Shown here piece after piece: positions 1 to 6,366 of a DNA stretch of 6,439 nucleotides. Numbering within the stretch: the first letter of the stretch is position 1; each line of letters opens with the position of its first letter. The notes under the pieces are model-generated. The model saw only the letters and a program-made list of their open reading frames with translations, did not search any database and was not told where the DNA came from. The stretch comes from Patescibacteria group bacterium. GTDB taxonomy: Bacteria; Patescibacteriota; Microgenomatia; UBA1400; PJMF01. Where the stretch lies: NCBI GenBank assembly GCA_018816485.1, contig JAHIVL010000043.1:1-6439 (forward strand), written 5' to 3'. Both the position numbers and the translations under genes were made by a program.

Positions 1-383
1 GATATTCTAAACAACTCATTTCACATGAAATGTTTACAAATTTACTTGAAGAATCATTTAAAATTTGCAAACTTGAAAATATTGAACCTAATAAATTGGC
101 TAGCGCAATAGTTAACAAAAACATAATTATTTCACATGAAATGACTCCAACTGGAGCCATTAAAGCATTCAAAAAACTTTCACAAACCGATGATGTGTCT
201 GACGATGAAATTATTGTTGCTATAAAAGCAGTTATGGCTCAAAACGATGATGCTGTTGTCAAATTTAAATCAGGAGACACTAGAGTAATTGGATTTTTTA
301 TCGGTCAAACAATCAGAAAACTTGGAAAAAAAATTGACAACAAAAAACTAGGAGAGCTTTTATTTAATGAACTTAAAAAATAA
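1..383 (+). CDS. gatB: Asp-tRNA(Asn)/Glu-tRNA(Gln) amidotransferase subunit B, C-terminal part (5' end outside window)
   Basis: This is the tail of GatB, the tRNA-binding and kinase-type subunit of the GatCAB complex, which converts mischarged Glu-tRNA(Gln) and/or Asp-tRNA(Asn) to the amidated form in the cytoplasm. The frame (codons from base 3) is open to the left edge, so the ATG at 30 is internal and about 126 residues are visible. They correspond to the helical GatB/YqeY domain that contacts the tRNA. The best evidence is the C-terminal block: AVMAQNDDAVVKFKSGD, then a segment reading IGFFIGQTIRK, then a final LGELLFNELKK. These match the family pattern of Asn-Pro-x-Ala-Val, x-Gly-Phe-Leu-Val-Gly-Gln and a closing Leu-rich helix. 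The usual Ala-Asn-Trp-Ile motif is not recognisable; the equivalent stretch reads LASAIVNKN, so the copy is divergent. The last 17 bases overlap dnaE, suggesting co-transcription. A free-standing YqeY-like protein is unlikely because the frame has no start at its upstream end. Confidence 0.85.
   Translation, partial: YSKQLISHEMFTNLLEESFKICKLENIEPNKLASAIVNKNIIISHEMTPTGAIKAFKKLSQTDDVSDDEIIVAIKAVMAQNDDAVVKFKSGDTRVIGFFIGQTIRKLGKKIDNKKLGELLFNELKK
350..354 (+). promoter_or_regulatory. Shine-Dalgarno for dnaE inside gatB
   Basis: AGGAG lies within the last codons of gatB, with 12 bases between it and the ATG at 367. The spacing is slightly long, but it is the only purine-rich match to the 16S tail near that start. 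It supports ATG 367, which is also the only possible start codon before the PHP motif. Confidence 0.6.
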
Positions 384-3300
384 CTTTGTCCATCTTCACG
401 TTCACACTGAATATTCATTGCTTGATGGTTTGTGCAAATTACCCGACCTGCTAAATAAAGTTAAAGAAAACGGCCAACACGCAATCGCAATCACCGATCA
501 CGGAGCCATGTATGGGGCTCTCCATTTTTTCAACGCCTGTAAAAAAGCAGAAATCAAACCAATTATTGGAGTAGAAATTTACATTGCTAAGAATTCAATG
601 AAAGATAAGCAGTCCAAAATGGGCTCTGATCAATATCATTTGATATTGTTAGCCAAAAATTTTACAGGTTATCAAAATATTAATCGTCTAGTCTCAATTG
701 CAAACTTTGAAGGTTTTTCTTACAAACCTCGCATAGACGAAAAAACTCTTTTTAAATATTCCGAAGGCATTATTTGTTTGAGCGGCTGCATGAGTAGTCT
801 ATTTAACAAACTTCTGCAAAATGGCAAACTTGAAGAAGCGGAAGAGAAATTTAAGCTATATAAAGAAAAGTTTCCAGATAGATTTTATGTAGAAATTCAA
901 AAACATCCTCGAATTAGTGAACTGACAAGCTTAACAAAATTACAAGTTGAGATGGCTCGTAAACTTGACCTACCACTGGTGGCTACTAATGATGTCCATT
1001 ATGTCGAACAAGAGGATTCAATTGCTCAAGATGCATTGCTTTGTGTTCAAACACGAAAACTGATTGAGGATAAAAAACGCATGACGATGATGGATTCTCC
1101 TGATTTTTATTTACGGTCCACCGAAGAAATGATTGAACTATTTAAAGATTATCCAGACGCTATTGAAAACACTGTAAAAATTGCTGATGAGTGTGATTTA
1201 GAGATTCCGACCGGTCAATTAATTTTTCCCGAATATCCAATTCCAAAGGGTGAAACTTTAGCTTCTGTGCTAAAAAATATGACTTACAAAGGAGCGAAAA
1301 AAAAACTTGGAAAAATTACTCCAGCAATTGCAGAGCGTTTAGACTATGAGTTAAAAATTATCAATGACAAAGGATATGCGGCATATTTCTTGATTACCCA
1401 GGATTTTGTCAACTGGTCAAAAAAACATGGTATCACGGTTGGACCTGGAAGAGGTTCTGCTGCCGGATCATTGGTTTCATACTCTATTGGAATTACTACT
1501 ATAGACCCACTATTTCACGGATTGGCATTCGAGCGTTTTCTAAATCCTCAACGTCCAACTCCGCCCGATATTGATCTAGATTTTGCGGACACTAAACGTG
1601 ATCAAGTTATTGAGTACGTTGCTAATAAATATGGCAATGATCATGTAGCCCATGTGATTACGTTTGGAAAAATGGAAGCCAGAGTTTCAATTCGAGATAT
1701 TGGTAGAGTTCTAGGAATGCCATATGAAGATACTGATAAAATTGCCAAACTAATCCCAAATAATCCAGGCAAAAAAACCTCACTTAAAAAAGCCATTCAA
1801 ACTGTTCCTGAACTAACCGAATACTACAAACAACCAAAGTTTAAAAAGCTGATAGATTTGGCAATGAAAGTTGAAGGCTCAATTCGTCATTCATCAGTAC
1901 ACGCAGCAGCAGTTATCATTACTGATAAACCACTGCCTAATTATGTGGCAATCCAGAAAGATTCAAAATCAGGAAAAACAATTACCCAATACGATATGTA
2001 CGCTCTTGACTGTAATATTGATGATAATGCGATTGGTTTGCTAAAATTTGATTTCTTGGGACTACGAAATTTAACTATTATTAATAGTGCGCTTCAATTG
2101 ATTGAAGCAAATAAAAAAGTTAAACTAGACATGGACAAGATTCCATTGAATGATAAAAAAACCTACAAACTCTTATCATCGGGAGACACTTTTGGAGTCT
2201 TTCAACTTGAATCTGCCGGTATGAGAAGAGTGGCTAGAGCTTTAAAACCAAATAAATTTTCTGATATTACCGCTATGGTGGCTTTGTATCGTCCTGGTCC
2301 AATGGATCTTATTCCAACTTTTATCGAAGGCAAACATAATCCAAAATCCATTAAATATCCGGACGAATCTTTGAAACCAATTTTAAAAGAAACCTATGGA
2401 GTTATGGTTTACCAAGAGCAAATTTTATTGATGGCCAATTTGATGGCTGGCTATACTCTAGGTGAAGCCGACATTTTGCGTCGCGCTATTGGAAAAAAGA
2501 AGAAAAAACTTTTGGATGAAAATAAAAAAAGATTCATTGACCAATCTGTTGTCAAAGGCTACAAAGTTGAGGTTGCAGAAAAAGTCTGGGGATTTATCGA
2601 AGCTTTTGCTAACTACGGATTTAATAAAGCTCATGCAGCTAGTTATGCCATGATTGCCTACCAAACCGCCTATCTCAAAGCAAACTATCCAGTTGAATAC
2701 ATGGCCGCACTGATGAGTGTTGAATCTGCTTCTCATTCAATGAATCGAGATGTAAAAATTGCTGTTGGAGTAGAGTCACTTAAAAAAATGGGAATTCACA
2801 TTTATCCACCCGAAATAAATAAATCTACCGATGATTTTGTGATCGAAAAAGATAAAAAATCCTTAGAAGGTTTGGCTATAAGATTTGGCTTTAACGCAAT
2901 TAAACACGTTGGCTCAAAGGCGATTGAGAATATTATGGAAATTAAAAAGGAAATTGGCGAGTTTACTTCCTTAACTCAATTTATTAACAAATCAGACAAC
3001 AGAAAAGTTAATAAAACTACGCTTGAAGTGCTTATTAAAGCCGGAGTAATGGACAGATTTGGCAACAGATCCAGTATGTTAGAAGGCCTTGAAAAAATTC
3101 GTGCCACAGCCTCACAACTACAATCAGATGTTGATGGCCAAGATTCATTATATAGTAGTGTTTCTTCAGCTGATGAAACACTTGAAGATGTTTTTCCAGA
3201 ACTTCCAGAGTATCCACAACAAGAATTACTTTCATTTGAAAAAGAGCTTCTAGGACTTTATTTGACAGATCATCCTTTGGCCCACCAATTAAAATCAGTT

Positions 3301-3831
3301 TCCAAAGACGCAACCAAAAAGATTGAAGATCTTGACATCACAATTCACACAGAAAAAGTTTTTCTTTTTGGAGGAATACTAACAAATGTTCGAAATATTT
3401 CGACCAAAAAATCTGGAAAGCCAATGGCCTTTGCCAAACTAGAAGATGAAACTGGTTCCATAGACGTGGTAATTTTTCCAAAAACATTTGAACAATATTC
3501 AAACGTCATCCATGACGATACCGTTCTATTAATCAAAGCAAAAGTTGATGAACGAGATGGAGAGCTTCAACTGCTAGTTGATAAAATTAGCGTTCCTTCA
3601 GAAGAAAACATATTCCTCGAAAATTCAGCCCTACATAAAGAAATTTTTGTTCCAAGAAAAACTTCCAAGGAAATTCTGCAAAAACTTGGGAGTTTACTCA
3701 AAGCTCATAAAGGTTCCCAAACCGTAATTGTCCTAATTCCAAATGGCGCTAAACCTCAAAAAATGTTACTTCCATATGGTGTTACGTGGGATAGCGAACT
3801 CGAAAGAAAGATCGCGGCTTTGCTAAATTAG
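367..3831 (+). CDS. dnaE: DNA polymerase III subunit alpha (DnaE1 type, with intact PHP domain)
   Basis: This is the replicative C-family DNA polymerase, 1154 residues and close to the E. coli length of 1160. The N-terminal PHP domain spans about residues 7-290, with HLHVHT at 9-14, ITDH at 42-45, GVE at 68-70, SGC at 139-141 and NDVHY at 208-212. The finger motif GPGRGSAAGS is at 359-368. The catalytic aspartates are D401 and D403 (PPDIDLDF) and D562 (KFDFLG), equivalent to E. coli D401, D403 and D555. Other family blocks are FQLESAGMRR (612-621), YRPGPMDLIP (641-650) and NYGFNKAHAASYA (749-761). A helix-hairpin-helix region follows (about 830-905). QDSLY at 925-929 sits where E. coli has its internal clamp-binding motif QADMF, so it probably binds the beta clamp. 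An OB fold (about 998-1073) and a short C-terminal domain complete a DnaE1 layout. The start overlaps gatB by 17 bp. No dnaQ-like exonuclease gene is in the window. A nine-A run occurs at 1297-1305. Confidence 0.97.
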   Translation: MNLKNNFVHLHVHTEYSLLDGLCKLPDLLNKVKENGQHAIAITDHGAMYGALHFFNACKKAEIKPIIGVEIYIAKNSMKDKQSKMGSDQYHLILLAKNFTGYQNINRLVSIANFEGFSYKPRIDEKTLFKYSEGIICLSGCMSSLFNKLLQNGKLEEAEEKFKLYKEKFPDRFYVEIQKHPRISELTSLTKLQVEMARKLDLPLVATNDVHYVEQEDSIAQDALLCVQTRKLIEDKKRMTMMDSPDFYLRSTEEMIELFKDYPDAIENTVKIADECDLEIPTGQLIFPEYPIPKGETLASVLKNMTYKGAKKKLGKITPAIAERLDYELKIINDKGYAAYFLITQDFVNWSKKHGITVGPGRGSAAGSLVSYSIGITTIDPLFHGLAFERFLNPQRPTPPDIDLDFADTKRDQVIEYVANKYGNDHVAHVITFGKMEARVSIRDIGRVLGMPYEDTDKIAKLIPNNPGKKTSLKKAIQTVPELTEYYKQPKFKKLIDLAMKVEGSIRHSSVHAAAVIITDKPLPNYVAIQKDSKSGKTITQYDMYALDCNIDDNAIGLLKFDFLGLRNLTIINSALQLIEANKKVKLDMDKIPLNDKKTYKLLSSGDTFGVFQLESAGMRRVARALKPNKFSDITAMVALYRPGPMDLIPTFIEGKHNPKSIKYPDESLKPILKETYGVMVYQEQILLMANLMAGYTLGEADILRRAIGKKKKKLLDENKKRFIDQSVVKGYKVEVAEKVWGFIEAFANYGFNKAHAASYAMIAYQTAYLKANYPVEYMAALMSVESASHSMNRDVKIAVGVESLKKMGIHIYPPEINKSTDDFVIEKDKKSLEGLAIRFGFNAIKHVGSKAIENIMEIKKEIGEFTSLTQFINKSDNRKVNKTTLEVLIKAGVMDRFGNRSSMLEGLEKIRATASQLQSDVDGQDSLYSSVSSADETLEDVFPELPEYPQQELLSFEKELLGLYLTDHPLAHQLKSVSKDATKKIEDLDITIHTEKVFLFGGILTNVRNISTKKSGKPMAFAKLEDETGSIDVVIFPKTFEQYSNVIHDDTVLLIKAKVDERDGELQLLVDKISVPSEENIFLENSALHKEIFVPRKTSKEILQKLGSLLKAHKGSQTVIVLIPNGAKPQKMLLPYGVTWDSELERKIAALLN

Positions 3832-3833
3832 AC

Positions 3834-3862
3834 ATTACAATAAAAGAAAAAAACGCTATAAT
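3834..3862 (+). promoter_or_regulatory. Predicted sigma-70-type promoter of pyrG, giving a leaderless transcript
   Basis: A perfect -10 box, TATAAT, lies at 3857-3862. Exactly 17 bases upstream is ATTACA (3834-3839), a 4/6 match to TTGACA. The pyrG ATG begins 9 bases after the -10 box. Typical start sites fall 6-9 bases after it, so transcription should begin at about 3868-3871, at or within three bases of the start codon. No Shine-Dalgarno sequence precedes the ATG, which fits a leaderless mRNA. The -35 box is weak, and the promoter is inferred from sequence only. Confidence 0.6.
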
Positions 3863-3891
3863 ATTTTTCCATGAGTATCCATGGAAAAATA
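3862..3891 (+). repeat. Perfect 12-bp inverted repeat spanning the pyrG start codon
   Basis: TATTTTTCCATG (3862-3873) is the exact reverse complement of CATGGAAAAATA (3880-3891), separated by the 6-base loop AGTATC. The pyrG ATG forms the inner end of the left arm, and the outer T is the last base of the -10 box. As DNA this could be a dimeric repressor operator. As RNA in transcripts read through from dnaE it would bury the start codon. It is not an intrinsic terminator, because the T run precedes the stem and A's follow it. Confidence 0.75.
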
Positions 3892-5568
3892 ACCCCTAAT
3901 AAAAATACAAAATTCATCTTCGTTTCTGGTGGAGTCCTTTCAGGTCTTGGAAAAGGCATTACTGCCGCATCCTTAGGACTATTACTCAAAAACCGAGGAT
4001 ACAGCGTCACAAACATCAAATGTGAAAATTACCTCAACATTGATTCTGGAAATATTAATCCTATTGAACATGGAGACGTTTTTCTTTGTGAAGATGGCCT
4101 AGAAGCTGATCTAGATTTAGGTTCATATGAACGTTTTTTAGGTGAAGAAGTTGGCCATAAAAACTTCGTGACACTAGGACAAATTTATTCAACTGTAATT
4201 GAAAAAACTAAAAATCTTGCTTACAACGGTGCCACTGTTGATGCTTGGCTCTATATTCCACAAGAAGCAATTAAGCGCATTAAAGAAGCGGGCGTTGGCT
4301 ACGACATTTGTCTAGTAGAACTTGGTGGAACTGCTGGTGAGTACCAAAATGTGATCTATTACGAAGCTTATCGTATTATGAATTTACAAACCCCTCAAGA
4401 TATGATTCATATTCATGTCACCTACTTTCCAAACCCTTCACACATTAATGAACTTAAATCTAAACCAACTCAACTTTCAGTAAAAACTCTAAACTCCATG
4501 GGAATTCAACCCGATTTTATCGTCGGTAGAGGAGAGCTCGAGATTGATGATAAAAGAAAAGAAAAAGTTGCTTTCTACAGTAATATGAGTAAAGAGGATG
4601 TAATCTCTAATCCCGATTGCGATAGTATTTATGAATTGCCACCAATTTTAGCCGAACAAAAGTTTGATGAAAAAGTTTTAATTAAATTGGGATTACCAAT
4701 CAATAAAGCTGATCTGACTCAATGGAATGATTTTGTTAAAAAATTTAAAGCCAAAAAAAAACATAACGTCAAAATTGCCATTATTGCTAAATATTTATCA
4801 ACAGGTGACTATGAATTAACCGATTCTTATGTTTCTTTAATTGAATCCCTGAAATTTGCTAGCTCATATACCGACACCAACATGAAGATTCTCTTCATCA
4901 AGGCTACTGATCTAGAAAATAAAGATGCCAAAGCCCTGGCTGACCTTAAATCTGTTGATGGCATTATCGTTCCAATTGGCTGGGGACCAAGAGGAGTTGA
5001 GGGCAAAATTGACGCCATTAGATATGCAAGAGAAAATAAAGTGCCGTTTTTGGGACTTTGCTACGGGCTTCAACTTGCCTGTGTTGAGTATGCCCGAAAT
5101 GTCGTAGGTCTTAAGAATGCAAACACTATTGAAGTTAACCCAGACACACCATATCCAATTATTCATAGCATTCCTTTTGACGAAAAATACCAAACCATTA
5201 AAGGTGAGGGTGCAAGTATGAGATTGGGCGCCTATGACTGTGTACTAAAGCCCGGAACTCTCGCGCACAAAATCTATCAAAAACACAATGGCTTTAAAGA
5301 TGAAAAGAAAAATTTAATCTCCGAAAGACATCGGCATCGATATGAAGTGAACAACGATTATCGCCAAACACTTGAAGATGCTGGCTTAGTAATTTCTGGA
5401 ACCTCGCCTGACGATTTCTTTGTTGAAATGATTGAGTTGCCTCAAGATAAACATCCTTTTTTCATTGCAACTCAAGCTCATCCAGAATACAAATCTCGAC
5501 CATTAGTGCCTCATCCGGTCTTTGTTGAGTACATGAAGGCTACAATTCAGATTGCAAAATTAGGCTGA
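3871..5568 (+). CDS. pyrG: CTP synthase (glutamine-hydrolysing), divergent form
   Basis: This enzyme makes CTP from UTP, ATP and glutamine, the last step of de novo pyrimidine nucleotide synthesis. At 565 residues it is slightly longer than E. coli PyrG (545), with about 10 extra N-terminal residues. The amidoligase domain (about 14-280) keeps the P-loop GGVLSGLGKG (20-29, K28), K50, the metal ligands D82 and E150 (E. coli D72 and E140), and KSKPTQ (196-201). The class I glutamine amidotransferase domain (about 300-560) has the nucleophile C397 in GLCYGLQ, ERHRHRYEVN (485-494), and H537/E539 in HPEY, so the glutaminase triad is complete. Several normally near-invariant motifs are changed: TVQVIPH reads TVDAWLY (122-128), GGTVGDIE reads GGTAGEYQ (152-159), and PGGFG reads PIGWG (368-372). 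Both active sites look functional, but nucleotide binding and CTP feedback may differ. ATG 3871 is the only usable start. The gene ends in TGA, with an in-frame TAA two codons later. A neofunctionalised paralogue is possible but less likely. Confidence 0.93.
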   Translation: MSIHGKITPNKNTKFIFVSGGVLSGLGKGITAASLGLLLKNRGYSVTNIKCENYLNIDSGNINPIEHGDVFLCEDGLEADLDLGSYERFLGEEVGHKNFVTLGQIYSTVIEKTKNLAYNGATVDAWLYIPQEAIKRIKEAGVGYDICLVELGGTAGEYQNVIYYEAYRIMNLQTPQDMIHIHVTYFPNPSHINELKSKPTQLSVKTLNSMGIQPDFIVGRGELEIDDKRKEKVAFYSNMSKEDVISNPDCDSIYELPPILAEQKFDEKVLIKLGLPINKADLTQWNDFVKKFKAKKKHNVKIAIIAKYLSTGDYELTDSYVSLIESLKFASSYTDTNMKILFIKATDLENKDAKALADLKSVDGIIVPIGWGPRGVEGKIDAIRYARENKVPFLGLCYGLQLACVEYARNVVGLKNANTIEVNPDTPYPIIHSIPFDEKYQTIKGEGASMRLGAYDCVLKPGTLAHKIYQKHNGFKDEKKNLISERHRHRYEVNNDYRQTLEDAGLVISGTSPDDFFVEMIELPQDKHPFFIATQAHPEYKSRPLVPHPVFVEYMKATIQIAKLG

Positions 5569-5580
5569 ATCAAGTAAAAT
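5552..5580 (+). promoter_or_regulatory. Predicted promoter of rplS (rplS-yraN)
   Basis: TTGCAA (5552-5557, 4/6 to TTGACA with the TTG intact) and TAAAAT (5575-5580, 5/6 to TATAAT) are separated by 17 bases. The -35 box lies in the last codons of pyrG and the -10 box in the 40-bp gap. Transcription would start near 5587, leaving a leader of about 20 bases with the rplS ribosome binding site. In an AT-rich region such matches arise by chance, so confidence is moderate. Confidence 0.45.
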
Positions 5581-5596
5581 AGTAAATCTTGTAATC

Positions 5597-5600
5597 AGGA
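5597..5600 (+). promoter_or_regulatory. Shine-Dalgarno for rplS
   Basis: AGGA (in TCAGGAAT) ends 8 bases before the ATG at 5609. This is standard spacing and fixes the rplS start. It contrasts with pyrG just upstream, which has no such element. Confidence 0.7.
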
Positions 5601-5608
5601 ATTTTATC

Positions 5609-5962
5609 ATGGCACAATACTTAATCTATAATGATCATAAAATTGGAGTTGGCGACACCGTAAAGGTGCATCAAGAAATTTCAGAAGGAGAGAAAACCAG
5701 AATTCAATTTTTTGAAGGGCTAGTCATAGCTATTAAAAATAGAGGCAATGGTAAATCTTTCACAGTTAGAAAAATTGGTACAGGTGGAATTGGTGTTGAA
5801 AAAATTTATCCAATCAATATGCCTCAAATTCAAAACATCGAAGTTAAACGTAAGGGTAGTGTAAGAAGAGCAAAGCTATACTACTTGCGTGAAAGACTTG
5901 GAAAATCAGCAACCAGAATTAAAGAAAAAGATACTCACACAAAAACAATTAAGGCTGAATAA
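5609..5962 (+). CDS. rplS: 50S ribosomal protein L19
   Basis: L19 is a large-subunit ribosomal protein located near the interface with the 30S subunit. The 117-residue product is full length for the family and matches it throughout. Residues 13-18 read VGDTVK. RIQFFEGLVIA (31-41) is the classic Arg-Ile-Gln-x-Phe-Glu-Gly block, followed by FTVRKI and a GVEKIYP segment. The hallmark RRAKLYYLRER (about 87-97) and a basic GKSATRIKEK tail close the protein. The start has a good Shine-Dalgarno and lies 40 bp after pyrG. In many bacteria rplS follows trmD/rimM/rpsP or precedes rnhB; here it sits between pyrG and yraN, and rnhB is not next to it. The end of the gene overlaps whichever yraN start is real. 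Confidence 0.97.
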   Translation: MAQYLIYNDHKIGVGDTVKVHQEISEGEKTRIQFFEGLVIAIKNRGNGKSFTVRKIGTGGIGVEKIYPINMPQIQNIEVKRKGSVRRAKLYYLRERLGKSATRIKEKDTHTKTIKAE

Positions 5963-6332
5963 TTTTTCCCTTGGAAACAGGGGAGAGCAAAAAGCAAAAA
6001 ACCATTTGCTTAGTTTGGGTTACAAGATTCTTGAAATTAACATTAGAATTAGCAATAGTGAAATTGATTTGATCGCACTTGATACAAAATTTGACGAAAT
6101 AGTTTTTATAGAAGTAAAAACTAGAAATACCAGCTTCTTTGGGAATCCCGCAGAAGCAGTTACTAGTAAAAAGCTAAAAAGCATGAATTTTGTAGCTAAT
6201 AATTATTTGAAGCTCAGAGGCTTAAATAAAGATTATAGATTTGATATCATAGCGATAGATTATTTGAAGGGGGACACTAAACTAGCAAACCCACAAATAG
6301 AGCACTTTGAAAATATTAGTTGGAATATGTAA
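5889..6332 (+). CDS. yraN: YraN/UPF0102 family protein, predicted nuclease fold; start uncertain
   Basis: This is a member of the UPF0102 (YraN) family, small proteins with a PD-(D/E)XK restriction-endonuclease-like fold whose cellular role is poorly defined. Using the GTG at 5889 it has 147 residues. The family core runs from SLGNRGE (27-33) through SEIDLIALD (57-65) to FIEVKTR (73-79), FGNPAEAVT (84-92) and RFDIIAID (117-124). The putative catalytic residues E58, D60, E75 and K77 are all present. The usual Gly before Glu-Ile-Asp is Ser here. The first 25 residues lie mostly inside rplS in another frame, are lysine/glutamine-rich and do not look like family sequence. GTG 5889 also lacks a well-placed ribosome binding site. 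The real start may be CTG 5955, overlapping rplS by 8 bp and leaving a family-like N-terminus of about six residues before Gly-x-x-Gly-Glu. Translational coupling to rplS is likely. Confidence 0.88.
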   Translation: MKDLENQQPELKKKILTQKQLRLNNFSLGNRGEQKAKNHLLSLGYKILEINIRISNSEIDLIALDTKFDEIVFIEVKTRNTSFFGNPAEAVTSKKLKSMNFVANNYLKLRGLNKDYRFDIIAIDYLKGDTKLANPQIEHFENISWNM

Positions 6333-6366
6333 GCAACTGCTTGTGGCAGACGCGCAACCAACATTT

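Noticed and set aside
2462..2653. Alternative + strand frame inside dnaE (and another at 4925-5107 inside pyrG)
   Set aside because: These are out-of-frame readings of conserved DnaE and PyrG sequence, with no family similarity.
2458..2736. Open antisense frame within dnaE, and similar antisense frames at 3035-3313, 3345-3536, 3828-4019 and 4827-5193
   Set aside because: Each lies opposite a strongly conserved coding region, has no recognisable domain, and is explained by composition.
3835..3892. Intrinsic terminator for dnaE at the hairpin after its stop
   Set aside because: The stem has T's on the 5' side and A's on the 3' side, and is followed by AACCCC rather than a T run. It also overlaps the pyrG promoter and start codon.
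5566..5579. TGA read as an amino acid (code 4 or 25), extending pyrG
   Set aside because: Readthrough would add only three residues before TAA, and no other in-frame TGA occurs in any gene here, so TGA is best read as a stop.
5880..5975. rplS-yraN frameshift fusion or sequencing error
   Set aside because: L19 ends with a normal basic tail and its own stop, and the yraN core is complete. An overlapping start explains the arrangement without an indel.
6307..6335. Promoter for the tRNA: TTGAAA at 6307-6312 upstream of the tRNA gene
   Set aside because: The hexamer 17 bases downstream (TAAGCA) matches TATAAT at only 3 of 6 positions, and no better box is suitably spaced.
6337..6349. Small hairpin CTGC-TTGTG-GCAG between yraN and the tRNA
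   Set aside because: Only four base pairs and no T run after it, so it supports neither a terminator nor a defined processing signal.
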